From positions 127,678 through 191,677 of the forward strand of contig JAVSML010020824.1 of the NCBI GenBank assembly GCA_038503035.1: 64,000 bases of DNA, read 5' to 3'. How positions within the stretch are numbered: position 1 is the stretch's first letter; each line of letters begins with the position of its first letter. Below, piece after piece: positions 33,060 to 43,087 of this stretch. The position numbers and the translations under genes are program-made. Origin of the DNA: Crocodylus rhombifer (taxonomy: Eukaryota > Chordata > Crocodylia > Crocodylidae). The notes under the pieces are model-generated. The model saw only the letters and a program-made list of their open reading frames with translations. It ran no database searches and was not told where the DNA came from.

Positions 33060-33542
33060 CTTTGACCGTTTGACCTTGGTTTGTCTTGCAGTGAAGGAAG
33101 GCTGTTTACAAGGGGTGGGTTCATCAGACAGAGGAGATCACCTTGGGACACTAACTCACCCACCTAGTGAGGAAGGTTTTAAACTAGACTTGAAGAGAGC
33201 TGACAAGAGAAGGCTACAGGTGAGTAATAATAAAAAAATGATCTTGTCAAAGGAATGGAATGTGAGGGAGTAAATAGAAAATGTCATCTAAGGAGAGACA
33301 CCAGGAAGAACAGTGGGGCAGCCTGCTGAGTATCTGAAATGTCTGTACACTAATGCCTCAAGTGTATGGGGAATAAACAGGAAAAACTTGAAATACACAG
33401 TCTTAATACACAGTCAAAGCTATGACATCACTGGTATCACAGAGACTTGTTGGGATAAATCACCCGAGTGGAATGTTGATACAGAAGGGTGTAGCTTGTT
33501 CAGGAAGGACGAGGAGAGGAGAAGGAGGTGCTGTGCTGTATG
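33060..33542 (+). mobile_element. Old CR1, part 1 (ORF1 end and start of endonuclease)
   Basis: CCTAGTGAGGAAGGTTTTAA (33163 on) corresponds to the ORF1/ORF2 junction area of L3-like CR1. From 33313 a frame reads as the start of the endonuclease: LKCLYTNASSVWGINR, then YDITGITETCWD with the conserved TET-W block. It is broken at 33543 by a MITE. This is the 5' part of a host copy that can be followed to about 38130. Confidence 0.8.
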
Positions 33543-33801
33543 CAGGGCCATTCCTAGGGGGGTGAAATGGGGCTATTGCCCCAGGCCCGTGCTTTGGTGG
33601 GCCCCATGGAGCCAGGCAGAGCAGCAGTGGTGCGGAGCCAGCTCCGCATCCAGCTGCTCACTAACCCCCACACTGCCGCCACTGCCACCACTGATGGTGG
33701 TAGCACCTTCTTCAGGTCTGGGCCTGTGGGATTGGAGTGGGGATAGGGCCCCGCATGGACTGATTTGCCCCGGGCCCCGCATCCTGCTCAGATCGCCTCT
33801 G
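33543..33801. mobile_element. hAT-like MITE in the CR1 endonuclease, perfect 8-bp TSD
   Basis: Ends CAGGGCCATTCCTAG and (reverse) CAGAGGCGATCTGAG, bounded by identical GCTGTATG at 33535-33542 and 33802-33809. 259 bases, GC-rich, with an internal palindrome GAGCAGCAGTGGTGCGGAG...CTCCGCATCCAGCTGCTC at about 33620. The CR1 reading resumes as YVKNIHPC right after the second TSD copy, so the insertion is precise. Confidence 0.88.
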
Positions 33802-34707
33802 GCTGTATGTTAAAAATATACATCCCTGTATACTTACCTTGAAGACTAGGAAGAAGTAAGAGGCAACCTTGCTGAATGTCTGTGGGTTGTCAAGATAATA
33901 GGTGACCAATATAGTCAATGTTGTGGCAGGGGAATACTATAAAATATCTAATCAGGTGAAGGAGGTGGTAGATGAAGGTTTTTTGAACAAGCTGAAGCAT
34001 CTAAAAGACAGACTTGTTGGTAATGGGATGAATTTAATTGCTTAGATATTCTTCAGAAAATCTGCTCAATAGAACACAGAATGCTCATCAGCTTCCTGAG
34101 ATGTGTTGGGGAACAATTTATCTTTTTTCAGCAAGTGGAGTAAGTTACTGTGGAAGAAGCTATTTTAGATTTGGTTTAGACTAAATGAGAAGTATTGACT
34201 GATCTGAGAAAAAGAAAGAATTCATGGTTACTGGAAAAGATCATATTATTAAAGTCTCAATGGCAAAATACCCCGATGCAGAGAAAAGATAGAAAGTACA
34301 GTAAATGGCTAGCATGGCTACATTTGGAGCTTTTTAATGAAAACCGAAGGAAGCTGTACAAAAGCTTGGATGACTAAGAATGAGTATACAGGAATAACCC
34401 AAGGATGTAGGGATAATTTCAGAAATGCGAAATGAGTTACAGGTAATAAAGAACATGAAAGAAAACAAAAAGAGGTTTTCTAAATATATTAGTTGTAGAA
34501 GGAAGACAAAGAAAGGTAATGTTAATGGGACAGAAGGACAAATAATGGATGGCTAAGGTTGTTAGGCTTCAACCTTAACAAAAAAAAGATTAATTGTGAC
34601 CAGAATACTTAATATAAGCTTTATAGGGGGATAGAAAGGTGTGGCAGAACAGGGAAAAGAAAAGTGAAAGAATATTTAGGTAAATCAGGCATACTCAAGT
34701 TGGGCAT
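33802..34707 (+). mobile_element. Old CR1, part 2
   Basis: Continues the endonuclease-to-RT linker of the host copy in scattered frames: WLEKIILLKSQW-like segments near 34230, then KYSKWLAWLHLELFNENRR. It ends at the TTGGGCAT that is the target duplicated by the next element. Confidence 0.7.
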
Positions 34708-35803
34708 CAGGCTTGTGAGAAGTGGCAAGCATTTGCTTCAAATTTGGATTTGGCCAAGTTGAGGGACAGTGATTCAATTCAGTGATTTGAATCACTGTCC
34801 TGAATTGATTTGGCCGAATCTGATTTAAAGATTTGGGTGCTGCCAAATCAGCCGAATCTCTGAATCACACAGGCCCCATCCCCTTCTCACTGTCCCAGCC
34901 CTGGCAATGGCTGCTTCTCCCGCCCCAGCTCTTTGAAAAAAAAGCCCCGACTCACTGGGTGCTGCCAGGCATGGGGGCAATCCCCACTGCCCCATGCCTT
35001 GGGGGGGCTCTGCGAAGAGCCCCTGACCCCCGCCTGCTCCCCCAGCCCCCCCCATAGCGGCTCCAGCTGTCCCAGATCCCGGCCCTTAAAAAAAAAAACC
35101 TTGACTCACTGGCTCCTGCCTGGTGGGGGATGATCCCTGCTGCCCCCCACTGCCCCACTCTGCCCTGCACTGCATGGGGGGTTCTGCGTGAGCCCCCAGA
35201 AGCCCCAAGGCCGCAGCAGCTGGTGAGTTCAGGGGGGTTGTTTTTTTCTCTTAAAGGGCTGGGAGCTGGGACAGGCAGGGCAGCCATGGGGGGGCTGGGA
35301 GAGTGGATGGAGTTCAGGGGGATCATGGCAGAGCCCCCCCACATGGTGTGGGGCAGTGGGGGGCAGCGGGGATCACCCGCCCCACTCCTGGCAGCACCTG
35401 GTGAATGAGGACTTTTTTTCAAAGGGCCAGGAGCTTTGGAGGCCAGGGCAACCATGGTGGGAGCTGGGGGAGCAGGTGGGGGCTGTTGGGGGGGAGGCTG
35501 GGGGAGCAGGCAGGGGATGGGGCCTGGTAGGGGTCCCACTATGGTCCCCTCCCCACTCCTTCAGCCTCCTCTTCCCCCACCACCTACTTACCAGCATGGA
35601 GTCCGGGTCCAGTTCCCTGCTGCAGCAGGTGGGTTGTGCCCGAATCACTGAAGCTCTTCGAATCTTTCCTGAATCAATTCAGAAAGCTTCGAATAGATTT
35701 GGACCTTTTAATTGGTTCCCTGATTCGATTCAGAGATTCAGCCACCAACTCGGGCCAAATCTCCTCCAAATCTAATCAGCACTCAAAGCTTTGCACCGCC
35801 CTA
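34708..35803. mobile_element. hAT-like nonautonomous element, perfect 8-bp TSD
   Basis: Flanked by TTGGGCAT at 34700-34707 and 35804-35811. Inverted ends are loose (CAGGCTTGTGAGAA against TAGGGCGGTGCAAA), but subterminal AATTGATT/GATTCGATTC, GATTTGGCC and AGATTCAG motifs mirror each other. The 0.75 kb interior is GC-rich with tandem units in inverted arrangement. No transposase; the 90-195 codon interior frames are composition artefacts. It lies inside the old CR1. Confidence 0.8.
34860..35560. repeat. Foldback core made of two tandem units per arm
   Basis: A ~155-base unit containing CTTTGAAAAAAAAG or CTTAAAAAAAAAA, then GACTCACTGG, TGCC and CCCCACTGCCCC, occurs twice directly (about 34928 and 35083). 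It occurs twice inverted (about 35225-35270 and 35405-35450, with TTTTTTTCTCTTAAAGGGC and CTTTTTTTCAAAGGGCC). The symmetry centre is about 35215. Confidence 0.7.
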
Positions 35804-35811
35804 TTGGGCAT

Positions 35812-35828
35812 TATGAAATTTGCTTTAG
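35812..35828 (+). mobile_element. Old CR1, part 3 (short bridge)
   Basis: TATGAAATTTGCTTTAG continues the host CR1 (DEIHPR-type codons) between the hAT element and the antisense CR1. Confidence 0.6.
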
Positions 35829-36127
35829 ATTCATAGATTCATAGATTTTAAGGCCGGAAGGGTCCATCGGGTCCATCCCTGCACCAAGCAGGAAAGATAA
35901 CTAGGGGTCAGGTGACCCCAGCAAGATGACTCTCCTGTCTCCTTTTGAAGATTTTCAGGGCAGGCAATTGTACCACCTCTGGAGGGAGCTTATTCCACAG
36001 TCTGGACACCCTGACTATGAATAGGTTTTTGCTAATATTGAGCCTGAATCAATCTTCCAGAAGTTTAGAGCCATTACTCCTAGTTTTCCCCCTCAGGTGT
36101 CCTGGTGAATAGTTGCTCACCAAGCCC

Positions 36128-36379
36128 TTAATGCACTCCCCTAGTGTAGCAGTAAGCTGCTACCAGGCCCTCTCTCAGCCTTCTTTTCCTCAGGCTGAAG
36201 AGTCCCAGATCCCTCAGCCTTTCCTGATATGGCTTGCTGTGTAAGACTCTGATCAAATGGGTGACTCTTCTTTGGACTCTCTCAAGCTTGTCCACATCCT
36301 TGTCAAAGTGTGGTGCCCAGAACTGGATGCAGTACTCCAGCTGCGGTCTTACTAGTGCTGAGTAGAGCGGAAGAATCAC
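36128..36379 (-). pseudogene. CR1 ORF2 C-terminal frame (antisense copy)
   Basis: 83 codons: ILPLYSALVRPQLEYCIQFW, KDVDKLERVQRRVTHLIR, QERLRDLGLFSLRKRRLREGLVAAY. A frame break follows before the RLDIRKN tail. Standard CR1 C-terminus, no catalytic residues. Confidence 0.85.
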
Positions 36380-36622
36380 CTCCTTGGTTTTGCTGGAGAT
36401 GCATCGATTGATGCATGCCAGAGTTTTATTTGCCGTACTAGCTACAGCATTACACTACTGGCTTATATTCATGCTGTCATCTATTATTACCCCCAGATCC
36501 CTTTCATTCATGGTGCTATTCAGTTTGGTGCCAGCAAGCCTGTAGGTGTTTTGGGTGTTGCTCTTCCCAAGGTGGAGCACTTTACATTTCTCGACATTGA
36601 ACTTCATTTGATTCTGATCTGC

Positions 36623-37318
36623 TCAACTTACTAACCTGTCTAAGTCCGCCTGTATCTGTAGCCTATCTTCAAGTGTGACCACATTTCCCCATAAGTTGAT
36701 GTCGTCCGTGAAGTTGGCCAGTGAGCTCTTCACTCCCACATCCAAATCATTAATAAAGATGTTGAAAATTACTGGACCAAGCACCACCCCCTGCAAGACA
36801 CTCCTACCCACTTTTTGCCAGGATGACACAGATCCATTTAGTATGACTCTCTGGGTCCTATCCTGCAGCCAGTTTCTCACCCACGTGACTGTTTTGGAGT
36901 TAAGCCCACAATCCTCCAATTTTCTTACAAGGACATCATGGGATTCTAAATCAAAGGCCTTTTGGAAGTCTAGGTATACAATGTCAACCTGCTCTCTTGT
37001 GTCCTGGTGGTGAGTTACCTGGTCATAGAAGGAGATGAAGTTGGTAAGGCAAGACCTGCCTGCAATGAAGCCATGCTGGCTCTCATTCAGAATCTTACCT
37101 TCTGCAAGATTATTGCAGATAAACTCCTTGCTGAACTTTTCTAGGATTTTCCCTAGGATGGAAGTTAGGCTGATTGGCCTATAGTTACCCGGGTCCTCCT
37201 TCCTGCCTTTCTTGTGGATGGGCACAACATTGGCCCTCCCTACTAGTGAATTAATCTTGTTGAAATTAGCATTTTTGAAATCTAAGACTTCAATCCTGCT
37301 ATTAGATTTGTCTGCCAT
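36623..37318 (-). pseudogene. CR1 ORF2 reverse transcriptase (antisense copy)
   Basis: 231 codons with the finger block DPGNYRPISLTSILGKILEKF, CLTNFISFYDQVTH, VYLDFQKAFDLESHDVLVRKL (catalytic Asp) and GPVIFNIFINDLDVGV. The catalytic box reads FTDD rather than the usual F/YADD. Both Asp remain but the Ala is replaced. Stops separate it from endonuclease and C-terminus. Confidence 0.88.
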
Positions 37319-37495
37319 ATGTCAGACAGTGAACAAGATGGTTTCATGGTCACTGTTGCCCAGACTTCCCTCTATATTTAAGTTGGTCACCAGGTCATCT
37401 CCTTTGGCCAGGATCAAGTCTAGCAGAGCATCACCTCTGGTTGGCCTATGCAACTCCTGAGTCAGGAAGAGCTCCTCAACACGGGTCAGCAAAGA

Positions 37496-37693
37496 TTACA
37501 ACTGATCCAACTTGACCGAGTGTTCCTCACAGGAGATGTCTGGATAATTAATATTGCCCATGATGACCTTCTCTCGTGTATGTGTGGCCTCACTCAATTC
37601 TTGGGTGAACTCCAGATGGAGTTCCTCCCCCTGGTTTGGTGGTCTGTAGTATATACCTACAATTAGGTCTCTCCCACCGGGCCCTGCCCGCAA
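37496..37693 (-). pseudogene. CR1 endonuclease fragment (antisense copy)
   Basis: 65 codons including DLIVGIYYRPPNQGEELH and VIMGNINYPDI, the central APE-type endonuclease blocks of CR1 ORF2. The usual GDFN motif reads GNIN, a loss of a metal/active-site Asp. The TETWWD block is in the separate frame 37815-38024. Confidence 0.85.
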
Positions 37694-37916
37694 TTTAACT
37701 CAGAGGGTTTCAAGATGTTCATTTTTGGAGCTGATGTTGGACTCCAAGGAGATGTACTGCTCTTTCACACAGAAAGCAGCAACACCACCACCTTTCTTCC
37801 TCACCCGGTCCCTTCTATGTAGGATGTAGCTCTCTATTGCTCCAGTCGTGTGAGAAGTCCCACCAAGTCTCCGTAATCCCTACTAGATCATAATGCCCAC
37901 TGGAGAGTACACCCAC

Positions 37917-38130
37917 TAGAGCAACCAAAGAAATCTCTGCACTATTAGCAAATATCTTTGACAACTCATGGAGCATGAGCCTGGAAAGCAAGAAAATGGC
38001 AAGCATGGTACTTGCCTTTAGCAAGTAGAAAAGGGGTAGAAAGAGGATCTAAGGAATTATAAACTTGTCGTCCTGACTTCAGTACGGAGAAAATACTAGA
38101 AAAAATAAACAATCATTTTAATAATAAATA
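37917..38130 (+). mobile_element. Old CR1, part 4
   Basis: The host copy resumes with an EISALLANIFDNSW-like segment, then VLAFSK and a degraded finger block near 38040-38090. It fades out in an A/T-rich stretch with ATAATAAATAATAAAC just before the next CR1. Confidence 0.7.
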
Positions 38131-38141
38131 ATAAACAATCC

Positions 38142-38591
38142 CCCTTAGCCCGGGAAGTCTGCTGCTTCCCGGCGGCCCGCATCCAGGACATTGCGGAGAG
38201 GATCCCTAAGCTCCTCCAGCCCACAGACCACTATCCCATGCTTCTTATTCATGTGGGCACCAATGACACGGCTCGGAGTGCTCCCAGCCGGGTCATGAGG
38301 TTCTACAGGGATTTGGGAGTGGGTCTAAAGGGTCTGGGGGCACAGGTGGCGTTCTCATCGATCCTCCTGGTCTCGGGGTATGAGTTGAGGAGGGAGAGGA
38401 GGATCCAGGTAGTGAACCAAAGACTGCAGCGCTGGTGTCACAGGGGAGGTTTTGGCTTCCATGACCACAGCCCTTTCTTTGACGAGAGAGTCAGCAAGCT
38501 GCTGGGAAGAGATGGCCTGCACCTCTCTCCCCTGGGGAGCAGGCTCTTCTCAGCAAGACTGGCTGACCTGCTCCACCGGGCTTTAAACTAA
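38142..38591 (+). pseudogene. CR1 ORF1 C-terminal esterase (SGNH-like) domain
   Basis: A continuous frame of about 149 codons to a stop at 38589-38591. It shows LLIHVGTNDTAR, the block III G-x-N-D of SGNH/GDSL hydrolases, and near the end DGLHLSPLGSRLFSARLADLL with the block V D-x-x-H. These are the hallmarks of the esterase domain known in CR1 ORF1. The N-terminal nucleophile block (GDS) and any upstream part are lost by 5' truncation. The frame itself has no stops, which supports a relatively young copy. Confidence 0.85.
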
Positions 38592-39757
38592 GCCCGCTGG
38601 GAGACGGGGACCACTGCCACTGCTGGCCTGCTGAGCAACCCTTACAAAGCCAGCAGGCAAAGGCACTTAAGGGAGTCTACCCCTGCCCCAGCCCTGGTAC
38701 AATCTGTGGGCAAGGCAAGAGCCCCTAAGGGGACACCTGCCTGCCTGTACACAAATGCCAGAAGCTTAGGGAATAAGCAGGAGGAGCTCGTCCTCCTGCT
38801 TAATGCAAATAATTATGATGTCATAGGGATAATGGAGACCTGGTGAGACTCCACCCATGACTGGACCATGGGTATTGATGGCTATACCCTGTACAGGAGG
38901 GATCGTGTAGATAAAAGGGGCGGGGTGTAGCTCTCTATGTTAAGGAAAGCTACGTGACCCTGCAAGCTGATACTGGCGACCAGGGTGGACAACTGGAGAC
39001 CCTCTGGGTTAAAATCCATGAGGAACACGGCACAGGGGACACAACAGTGGGAGTCTACTACAGATCTCCCACCCAAAGTCAAGAGCTTGACCAGGAGTTC
39101 GCCCGGAAACTGGCTGAGGCCGCATGCTCCAGGACCATGGTTGTCATAGGTGACTTCAATTACCCGGACATCTTGTAGAAGGATCACTCAGCAAAATCTG
39201 AGTGGTTGCAAAGCTTCCTCTCATGCGTGGATGACCTCTACCTGACTCAAGAAGTCTATGGGCCAATGAGAGGTAAAGCGCTGCTCGACCTGGTGCTGGC
39301 TAATTGGTGACCTAGTGATTGATGGGAAGCTGGGTGACAGTGACCACAAGCTGATCACCTTCACCATCTGCCATAAAGCTGGCAAGTTAGTCAGCAACAT
39401 GGAAGTCCTTGACTTCAGGAAAGCCAACTTTGACAACCTCAGGTGGCTTGTCTGTCAGGCCTTAAGGGACCATGACCCCAGGGAGAGGGGAGTTCAAGAA
39501 GAGTGGTTGCTCTTCAAGGGAGCAATCCTCAATGCACAAGCTAATTCTATTCCATCTCAGAGGAAGGGCAGCAAGAGGGCACTTGCTGGGGGTTTTGGTA
39601 GATGACAGATTCAATACACAATGGTGTAGTGCCTGAAGACTGGACGAAGGCCAATGTGGTGCCTATCTTCAAGAAAGGGAGGAAAGTGGAACCAGCTAAC
39701 TATAGGCCCATTAGCCCAACTTCTATCCCGGGGAAGATCTGAGAAAAGTTTATTAAA

Positions 39758-40084
39758 GTGGCCATCCTTAATGGACTGGCCAACGCCAACATTCTAAGGG
39801 ATAGCCAGCACGGGTTTGTTGTGGGTAGGTCTTGCTTGACCAATCTCATTTCCTTCTACAACCAGGTGATCTATCAGCTGGACAAGGGAGAAGAGATTGA
39901 TGTCATATATCTTGACTTCAAAAAAGCCTTCGATCTGGTATCCCATGATCACATCTTGGTGAAACTGGCCAATTGTGGCCTTGGATACACCATGATCTAC
40001 TGGCTGGGGAATTGGCTCCGTGGTCAGACCCAGAGGGTAATAATTGATGGAAGTCACTCGTGTCTTGTGACCAGTGTCTTGTGA
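39758..40084 (+). pseudogene. CR1 RT fragment (younger copy, first half)
   Basis: 108 codons: SQHGFVVGRSCLTNLISFYNQ, VIYLDFKKAFDLVSHDHILVKL, WLGNWLRGQTQRVIIDGSHS. It ends at a stop created near a local duplication of GTGACCAGTGTCTTGTGACCAGTG at 40067-40090; the RT continues in another frame. Confidence 0.85.
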
Positions 40085-40122
40085 CCAGTGAGGGTCCCCC
40101 AAGGCTCGGTCCTTGACCCATA

Positions 40123-40626
40123 TTGTTCAACATCTTCATTAATGATGTGGACATTGGAGTCAGAAGCGGACTGGCCAAGTTCGCCGATGACACCAAACTC
40201 TGGGGCAAAGCACCCACACCTGAAGACAGGAGGGCGATCCAGGCTGACCTGGACAGGCTCAGCAAATGGGCAGACGAGAACCTCATGGTGTTTAACACCG
40301 AAAAATACAAGGTTCTCCACCTTGGGAAGAAAAACCTGCAGCATCCTTATAGGCTCCGCAGTGCTACGCAGGGTAGCGCTACGGAAGAAAGAGACTTGGG
40401 GGTCATCATTGACCACAAGATGAACATGAGCCTGCAATGTGATGCTGTGGCTAGTAAAGTGACCAAAATGCTGGCTTGCATCCATAGATGCTTCTCGAGC
40501 AAATCCCGGGACCTCATTCTCCCCTTGTACTCGGCCTTGGTGAGGCCGCAGCTGGAGTACTGCGTCCAGTTTTGGGCTCCACAATTCAAAAAGGATGTGG
40601 AGAAGCTTGAGAGAGTCCAGAGATGA
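40123..40626 (+). pseudogene. CR1 RT fragment (younger copy, second half)
   Basis: 167 codons with INDVDIGVRSGLAKFADDTKLWG (both catalytic Asp), LGKKNLQHPYRL, EERDLGVIIDHKMNMSLQCDA and ALVRPQLEYCVQFWAPQFKKDVEKLERVQR. It stops at the internal deletion junction. Confidence 0.88.
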
Positions 40627-40895
40627 TGAGGTTGAAGGTTATAAACTACTACAAGACTGTTTCAGGCTGGACATAAGGAAGAATTCATTTACTGTCAGAG
40701 CACCCAAGGTCTGGAACAGTCTGCCAGCGGAGGTGGTTCAAGCACCTACATTGAACACCTTCATGAGTAAATTGGATGCTTATCTTGCTGGGATCCTACG
40801 ACCCCAGCTGACTTCCTGCCCTTCGGGCTGGGGGGCTGGACTCAATGATCTTCTGAGGTCCCTTCCAGCCCTAATGTTTATGAAATCTATGAAAT

Positions 40896-41294
40896 GCTAT
40901 AAGCATCTAGGCCTGGATTCAAAGAGTGATTTATGTGCTACTGCCATTTTTAGTAGCAATTGCTGTACCTCTCTTTTAAAGTGCAACTCAGTGAAGTCTT
41001 GCCTAAACGTTTATGTGCGTGTAAGATCCTATGTCAGCCCATATAGATCCATGCATTTTTGTGCATATGCATTTTAAAATAGAATGATTGCACTAGCTCT
41101 TTTCTCCTTCCATGTTGAATTAGGTATGTATGAATTTTTTCCACACCTTCATAAAAGCCTCCCCAAAAGACGCTTAGGCCAGGTAACATTAAAATACAGA
41201 AGAATGACAGATAAAAATATATTAAAATAAACTATAAGATTTTGACTTGATGTGTTAGGTATATGTGAACTATGCTTAATAGAGACAGAGGAGC
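40896..41294. other. Non-coding, no feature recognised
   Basis: Starts with TAAGCATCTAGGCCTGGATTC, reminiscent of an old sauropsid MITE, but no second end was found. Confidence 0.35.
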
Positions 41295-42203
41295 TAGGGA
41301 CAGGCATTCAAAAAGCCTGAGCCTGAATTGATTCAATCTTTTCAGGTTAGTCTAACCTGGCTAGGCTGAACCAGTCTGTAACCACACAGACATCCCCTCT
41401 GGACTGAGGAAATTCAGGCATATGCCTGCAGTGGCTCAGGCTGAAGCCAGGGGCACAAAACCAACCCTCCCTTCCCTTCTCTAGTGCTGAGCTGAGGGTG
41501 GGCGTGGTCAGGCCCCAGCAGGATGCTCTGATTAGGGAGCAGTTCCTCCCACCCCTTGATAAGAGAGCGTTTGTCAGTTCTGTTATCAGCATTTAGCACC
41601 CCGTCAGGAAACAAAACCTCTCTCATTAATACAAGCTCTTCTTAAACAACTCTTTCCAAGGAAGGGAACATTCCAAGGAGGGACACCACCAGCTAGTTGT
41701 TGATTAGCTCCAAAAAGCCCTAAGCTGACACTGTCCTGTCTGCCTTTGTCCTGTATGCCTTATACATACACCTCTCAGTATTAGCTAGGATACCGCATGC
41801 TGGCTAGGTCCATAATGTCGGAGGGAGAGGGTGTTTCCTCTTTGAGCAGCAAGGGCGGGGGTGTCAGGGGAAGCCAAGCAGATGCTCCTGTGCCTGCAAG
41901 TCTCTGCCGGAGCTCCGCAAGGGAGCAGAGGGGAGGAGCCAGCCCAGCTCTCTCTAGCAGAGAGCCCAGCCCAGCCCAGCCCAGAGAGCATTCCAGGATG
42001 TGGGGGACTCTAATTTTACTTAAGCCAGGAAGGGGTCTGGGACAGACATTGCATAAACTGGTTTGACCCAAATCAGTTAAATCTGATACTACATTCAACC
42101 AGGTTTATCTCAAACCAGTTTCAGGCATTTTCAAATGGTTTATGTGCACTGAATGTCTATTCTATTACAAGTTTAAAACTCTTTCTGATCACTTAAAAAA
42201 GAG
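41295..42203 (+). mobile_element. Family-A element, copy 3
   Basis: The left end TAGGGACAGGC is the best-preserved terminus of the family. The left 250 bases match copy 2 (GATTCAATCTTT, GGTTAGTCTAACCTG, GCCTGCAGTGGCTCAGG, GGCCCCAGCAG). The right part (about 41800-42200) matches again (CCAGGAAGGGGTCTGGGACA, CATTCAACCAGGTTTA, CTGATCACTTAAA). It then diverges before the terminal CTGTCCCTA, so the right end is lost. The middle (about 41545-41800) is AT-richer and unlike the copy 2 core, so cores differ between copies. Confidence 0.65.
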
Positions 42204-42501
42204 TGCTTTTACAGGAAGTGGGAGGCCTGGGATCTAGGCCCTTCTTAGCCTTGAGAAAGTTTGAATCAACATCTCTCATTCCAGAAACTATTTATTCAAT
42301 TCACCCATAATTATTTAATGCAAAATGTATATACAGCACTGAGGGTAGGGGCCAGAATCTAGGGCTCACTTCCTCACTCCCATGGGGATTGTCTTCCTCA
42401 CTGTATTACAAAGCCAATCTCTCTCTTGATTGTTCTCATTCTATGACTCTTGCACTCCTGGCTACTCAGTGAACCAGCTGTACCAACAGACATGGTTAGT
42501 G
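42204..42501. other. Non-coding spacer
   Basis: Nothing recognised between the family-A copy and the LINE. Confidence 0.4.
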
Positions 42502-42561
42502 TCCCCAGCCCTTGCCTAATCTTCTTCAGCATCCCCAGCCCTTGCCTAATCTTCTTCAGCA
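42502..42561. repeat. Perfect 30-bp tandem duplication
   Basis: A unit beginning TCCCCAGCCC and ending CTTCTTCAGCA occurs twice without change, immediately before the LINE 3' fragment. Recent slippage or an insertion-associated duplication. Confidence 0.9.
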
Positions 42562-43087
42562 ATCCCTTGCAGTTGAAGACGATTCTTTTCCATGATTGTT
42601 TTATCTATGGATCTGAAGATAGCTGAAGAGGCCAATCTGGGATTGACAGACTCTGTTGCACTTCAGGCACATGTTTCCAGATGGGGTGGGTGGCTCTGGA
42701 GTCTTGATTTGGTCTGTGACATGCTGTTTCTCCCTCTTCCACTATTCCATCTCCTGTTGTTGTCGTAAGGTTTCAAAGTACTAAGATCCTTGCAGCAGAC
42801 TGTTCCTTCTTTTGGGGTGGTCCTGGGTGATGACCTCCCATAAATTGATGTAAATGTTGTGTTTTTTCAAGTTGGTCTTGAGGACATCCTTGAAGTGCAT
42901 TCTCTGCCCTCCTCTTGAGTGTATGCCTTGATTGAGCTGGGAGAATAAAACTTGCTTCAGGAGTCTGGAGTAGGACATCCAGGTGATGTGGCTAGCTCAG
43001 CAAAGTTGATGGTGGACAATTGTCATCTCAGTGCTCATGGTGTTTGCTGGCAAGAGGACACTAATGTTGGTGCATCTACAAGAAGGT
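42562..43087 (-). mobile_element. RTE-like LINE, C-terminal/3' fragment
   Basis: Minus-strand reading resembles the C-terminal ORF of a LINE common in sauropsids: a LLKQVLFSQLNQGIHSRGGQRMHFKDVLKTNLKKHNI segment (frame 42781-42978), a region with repeated E/Q/K, and a degraded zinc-finger-like IGLISHLW-type tail near 42600. It aligns over ~520 bases with 59264-59790. RTE-like assignment is from general resemblance. Confidence 0.65.

Larger units (their letters stand above)
35829..37916 (-). mobile_element. Antisense CR1, ~2.1 kb, inserted in the old CR1
   Basis: Starts at its 3' end with ATTCATAGATTCATAG 8-mers and runs on the minus strand back to the beginning of the endonuclease (a YDLVGITETWWD block, about 37850-37890). 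It includes the 3' UTR, C-terminus, RT and a partial endonuclease. The host CR1 resumes right after it (ATKEISALLANIFDNSW), in register with codons before it, so the insertion lost little or no target DNA. Confidence 0.9.
38142..40895 (+). mobile_element. Younger CR1, ~2.75 kb with ORF1 remnant and internal deletions
   Basis: Sense copy including the end of ORF1 (esterase domain), the ORF1-ORF2 spacer, endonuclease blocks (CLYTNARSLGNKQEE; GVYYRSPTQSQELDQEF; VVIGDFNYPDI), then a jump to the RT (TDSIHNGVVPEDW at about 39605, VIYLDFKKAFDLVSHDH, FADDTKLWG). Relative to the copy at 20011 it lacks about 185 bases around 40625, between the LERVQR block and the RLDIRKN tail. The complete 3' end has ATCTATGA 8-mers. 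Same subfamily as 20011-21484. Confidence 0.9.

Noticed and set aside
34952..35539. 195-codon minus-strand frame
   Set aside because: Pro/Ser/Gly-rich translation of tandem GC-rich units in a hAT-like element.
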